Shown here one piece after another: positions 11,094-12,219 of a stretch of 12,219 nucleotides of DNA. The stretch is taken from positions 1 through 12,219 of the forward strand of contig BBXU01001026.1 of NCBI GenBank assembly GCA_001598975.1, in the 5' to 3' direction. Source of the DNA: Parachlorella kessleri (lineage: Eukaryota; Chlorophyta; Trebouxiophyceae; Chlorellales; Chlorellaceae). Position numbers and translations under genes: made by a program. The notes below the pieces were generated by a model, which was given only the letters and a program-made list of their open reading frames with translations, was not told the origin of the DNA and did no database searches. Each line of letters begins with the position of its first letter. Within the stretch, counting starts at the first letter, position 1.

Positions 11094-11174
11094 AGCAAGC
11101 TGCTGCTATGACGCATTGGGCGGGAAAGGGCACCCAGAGTGCCCCTGCCTGCTGCCGAAACTATGCAGCCTGTT
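11094..11174 (+). promoter_or_regulatory. SECIS element (type II-like)
   Basis: Hand-folded hairpin with all the canonical parts. The 5' core ATGA is at 11108-11111 and the 3' core GA at 11157-11158, forming the non-Watson-Crick quartet. Helix II pairs 11113-11124 with 11155-11144: 12 positions, one mismatch (T/C), three G-T wobbles, the rest Watson-Crick. The unpaired AAA at 11125-11127 follows immediately, 13 bases after the quartet, as expected. A mini-stem of five pairs (11129-11133 with 11143-11139) closed by a five-base loop makes it form 2. Helix I pairs 11099-11103 with 11169-11165, extended outward by 11094-11097 with 11174-11171. It serves the TGA in the gene upstream. Confidence 0.88.
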
Positions 11175-11863
11175 GACGTTTGGTGGAACTCTTGGCTCCC
11201 CATGTTTGCTTTGCCAATAGACCGGTCAGAAAGGAAGTTGTGTCTGTGGGTGCTTTAGGCCTTCGTTGTGTGTTGTTACATGGGCCAGAGAAAAAATCTG
11301 AGGCTGCTGCACCCAAGGAAGGCACGCTGAAAATGCCTGGGCAGCCACGGCAGCAACCTGCAGATCTGATCCAAATGTCAAAGCATGTCTGTGTCCCTGC
11401 GCACGGTGTGTACCAGAGTAGCATGGGCAGTGCGAGGGAAAAAACACCAAAACATATCCGAAATGCAGGCGCCCAGCATGGGCGAGATGCCTGGGAATCT
11501 AGCAGAGGGAGTATGCCGGGAATGTCGATGGAATGACTGAAGGCACACCCGCCAGAATCAGTTGCCAGAGATGAGGTCATTTCAAACACTCTGGGCATGC
11601 AAGCCTCCGAGCATGCCCCACATTCAGCACTGTCAGGCCACAGCTAGTCCGTCCACTACTTGTTGATATGACCAGGCATATCCCAGTTGGAAGTTGCCCC
11701 ACTTACCACAGCCTCATCTGTCGAAGAACCCCAGAGCCATCTATTGGTCAGACGCCTACAAATACAAAGATGGCTGCCTCCCCAGCCGATGTGCCCCCCC
11801 ATCCAAAGAGCGCATGAGCCAGCCTCACGCTGCTCGCAGCCCCAAAACGTTCATCGCCGTCTT
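11175..11863. other. 3' flank of the selenoprotein gene, no supported gene
   Basis: Overlapping open frames exist on both strands (11180-11536 plus, 11161-11598 minus). Neither shows a recognisable domain, and the minus one runs through the SECIS. At 11700 the minus strand has a good GTAAGT donor-like site, but all three frames in front of it carry close stops, so only a very short exon would be possible. Confidence 0.4.
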
Positions 11864-12070
11864 GAAGCATGCATGGTAACTGCAAACAGCATGGGTCGCA
11901 AAGCCTAAGGTCAGTCTTTAGTGAAGGTGGCGCGCAATTGAAGCATGCATGGTAACTGCTCACAGCATGGGTCGCAAAGCCTAAGGTCACTCTTCAGTGA
12001 TGGTGGCACGCAATTGAAGCATGCATGGTAACTGCTCACAGCAGGGGTCACAGCCTAAGGTCAGTCTTGC
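11864..12070. repeat. 76-bp tandem minisatellite, three units (last one shortened)
   Basis: Units start at 11864, 11940 and 12016, each opening GAAGCATGCATGGTAACTGC and containing AGCCTAAGGTCA. The first two are nearly identical over 76 bp. The third loses a few bases in the middle (GGGTCACAGCC instead of GGGTCGCAAAGCC) and diverges after TCAGTCTTG. The frame is not kept, so the repeat is probably non-coding. Confidence 0.93.
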
Positions 12071-12219
12071 TGACCACGGAGTCGACGCATGCTCGGAGTG
12101 CCAAGTCCTGTTTCCTAGCACCGTCTGACAGAGTCATGCAACCTCTCCCCAGCCCCCACTACCTCCCCCGCTGTATCACATGTCCCCACGACAGAAACAC
12201 CCCCCCGATCCTCCCCCCC
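12071..12219. other. C-rich right edge
   Basis: No gene is supported. The last 30 bases contain two runs of seven C. The sequence stops at the window border, so nothing can be said about what follows. Confidence 0.5.

Noticed and set aside
11161..11598. 145-codon minus-strand frame and overlapping 118-codon plus-strand frame
   Set aside because: No recognisable motifs; they overlap each other and the SECIS region. Treated as chance frames in UTR or intergenic DNA.
11694..11879. Plus-strand frame with AIYWSDAYKYKDGC as a terminal exon
   Set aside because: An acceptor-like CCACAG precedes it, but I cannot connect it to any upstream exon or family. It ends inside the minisatellite.
11864..12070. 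CRISPR-like array
   Set aside because: Units are 76 bp with no distinct spacers, in a eukaryotic nuclear context: a plain tandem repeat.

Overview
The window looks like nuclear DNA of a green alga (Chlorophyta; a trebouxiophyte-like lineage is my guess). It is GC-rich. Every recognisable gene is split into short exons by spliceosomal introns. Two proteins start with organelle transit-type leaders, one product is a selenoprotein with a eukaryotic SECIS element, and there is no sign of bacterial operons. Exon models below were built by hand from homology, reading frame and matching splice phases.

Layout. (1) 111-2789 (+): the 3' part of TRM61, catalytic subunit of the tRNA m1A58 methyltransferase, in five exons with a large Gln/Ala/Gly-rich insert encoded partly by (CAG)11; the N-terminus lies off the left edge. 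(2) 3101-4480 and 5302-6600: a duplicated segment of about 1.3 kb. Each copy carries a two-exon minus-strand gene for a small protein with a chloroplast-type leader, a hydrophobic lumenal or secretory-type signal ending in Ala-Leu-Ala, and a 35-36 residue mature peptide with six cysteines in a C-x6-C-x3-C-x8-C-x8-C-x-C pattern. A decayed repeat spacer lies between the copies. (3) 6925-8304 (-): a Nudix hydrolase in at least six exons, with its 5' end unresolved. An unidentified open frame lies just beyond it at 8346-8609. (4) 8945-10796 (+): a 265-residue, organelle-targeted thioredoxin-fold protein of the SelU/PRXL2 (AhpC/TSA-like) family in six exons. Its active-site cysteine codon is replaced by an in-frame TGA. 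(5) 11094-11174: a strong SECIS-like hairpin about 300 nt after that gene's stop codon, which explains the TGA as selenocysteine. (6) 11864-12070: a 76-bp minisatellite of three units, followed by C-rich sequence at the edge.

The most interesting items are the plastid- or mitochondrion-type selenoprotein U with its SECIS, the tandem pair of defensin-like six-cysteine peptides with a bipartite leader, and the high share of GC-AG introns (3 of 16 inferred). No multi-gene pathway is evident. The genes look like ordinary unlinked nuclear loci, although the SelU gene is divergently oriented to the minus-strand genes to its left.
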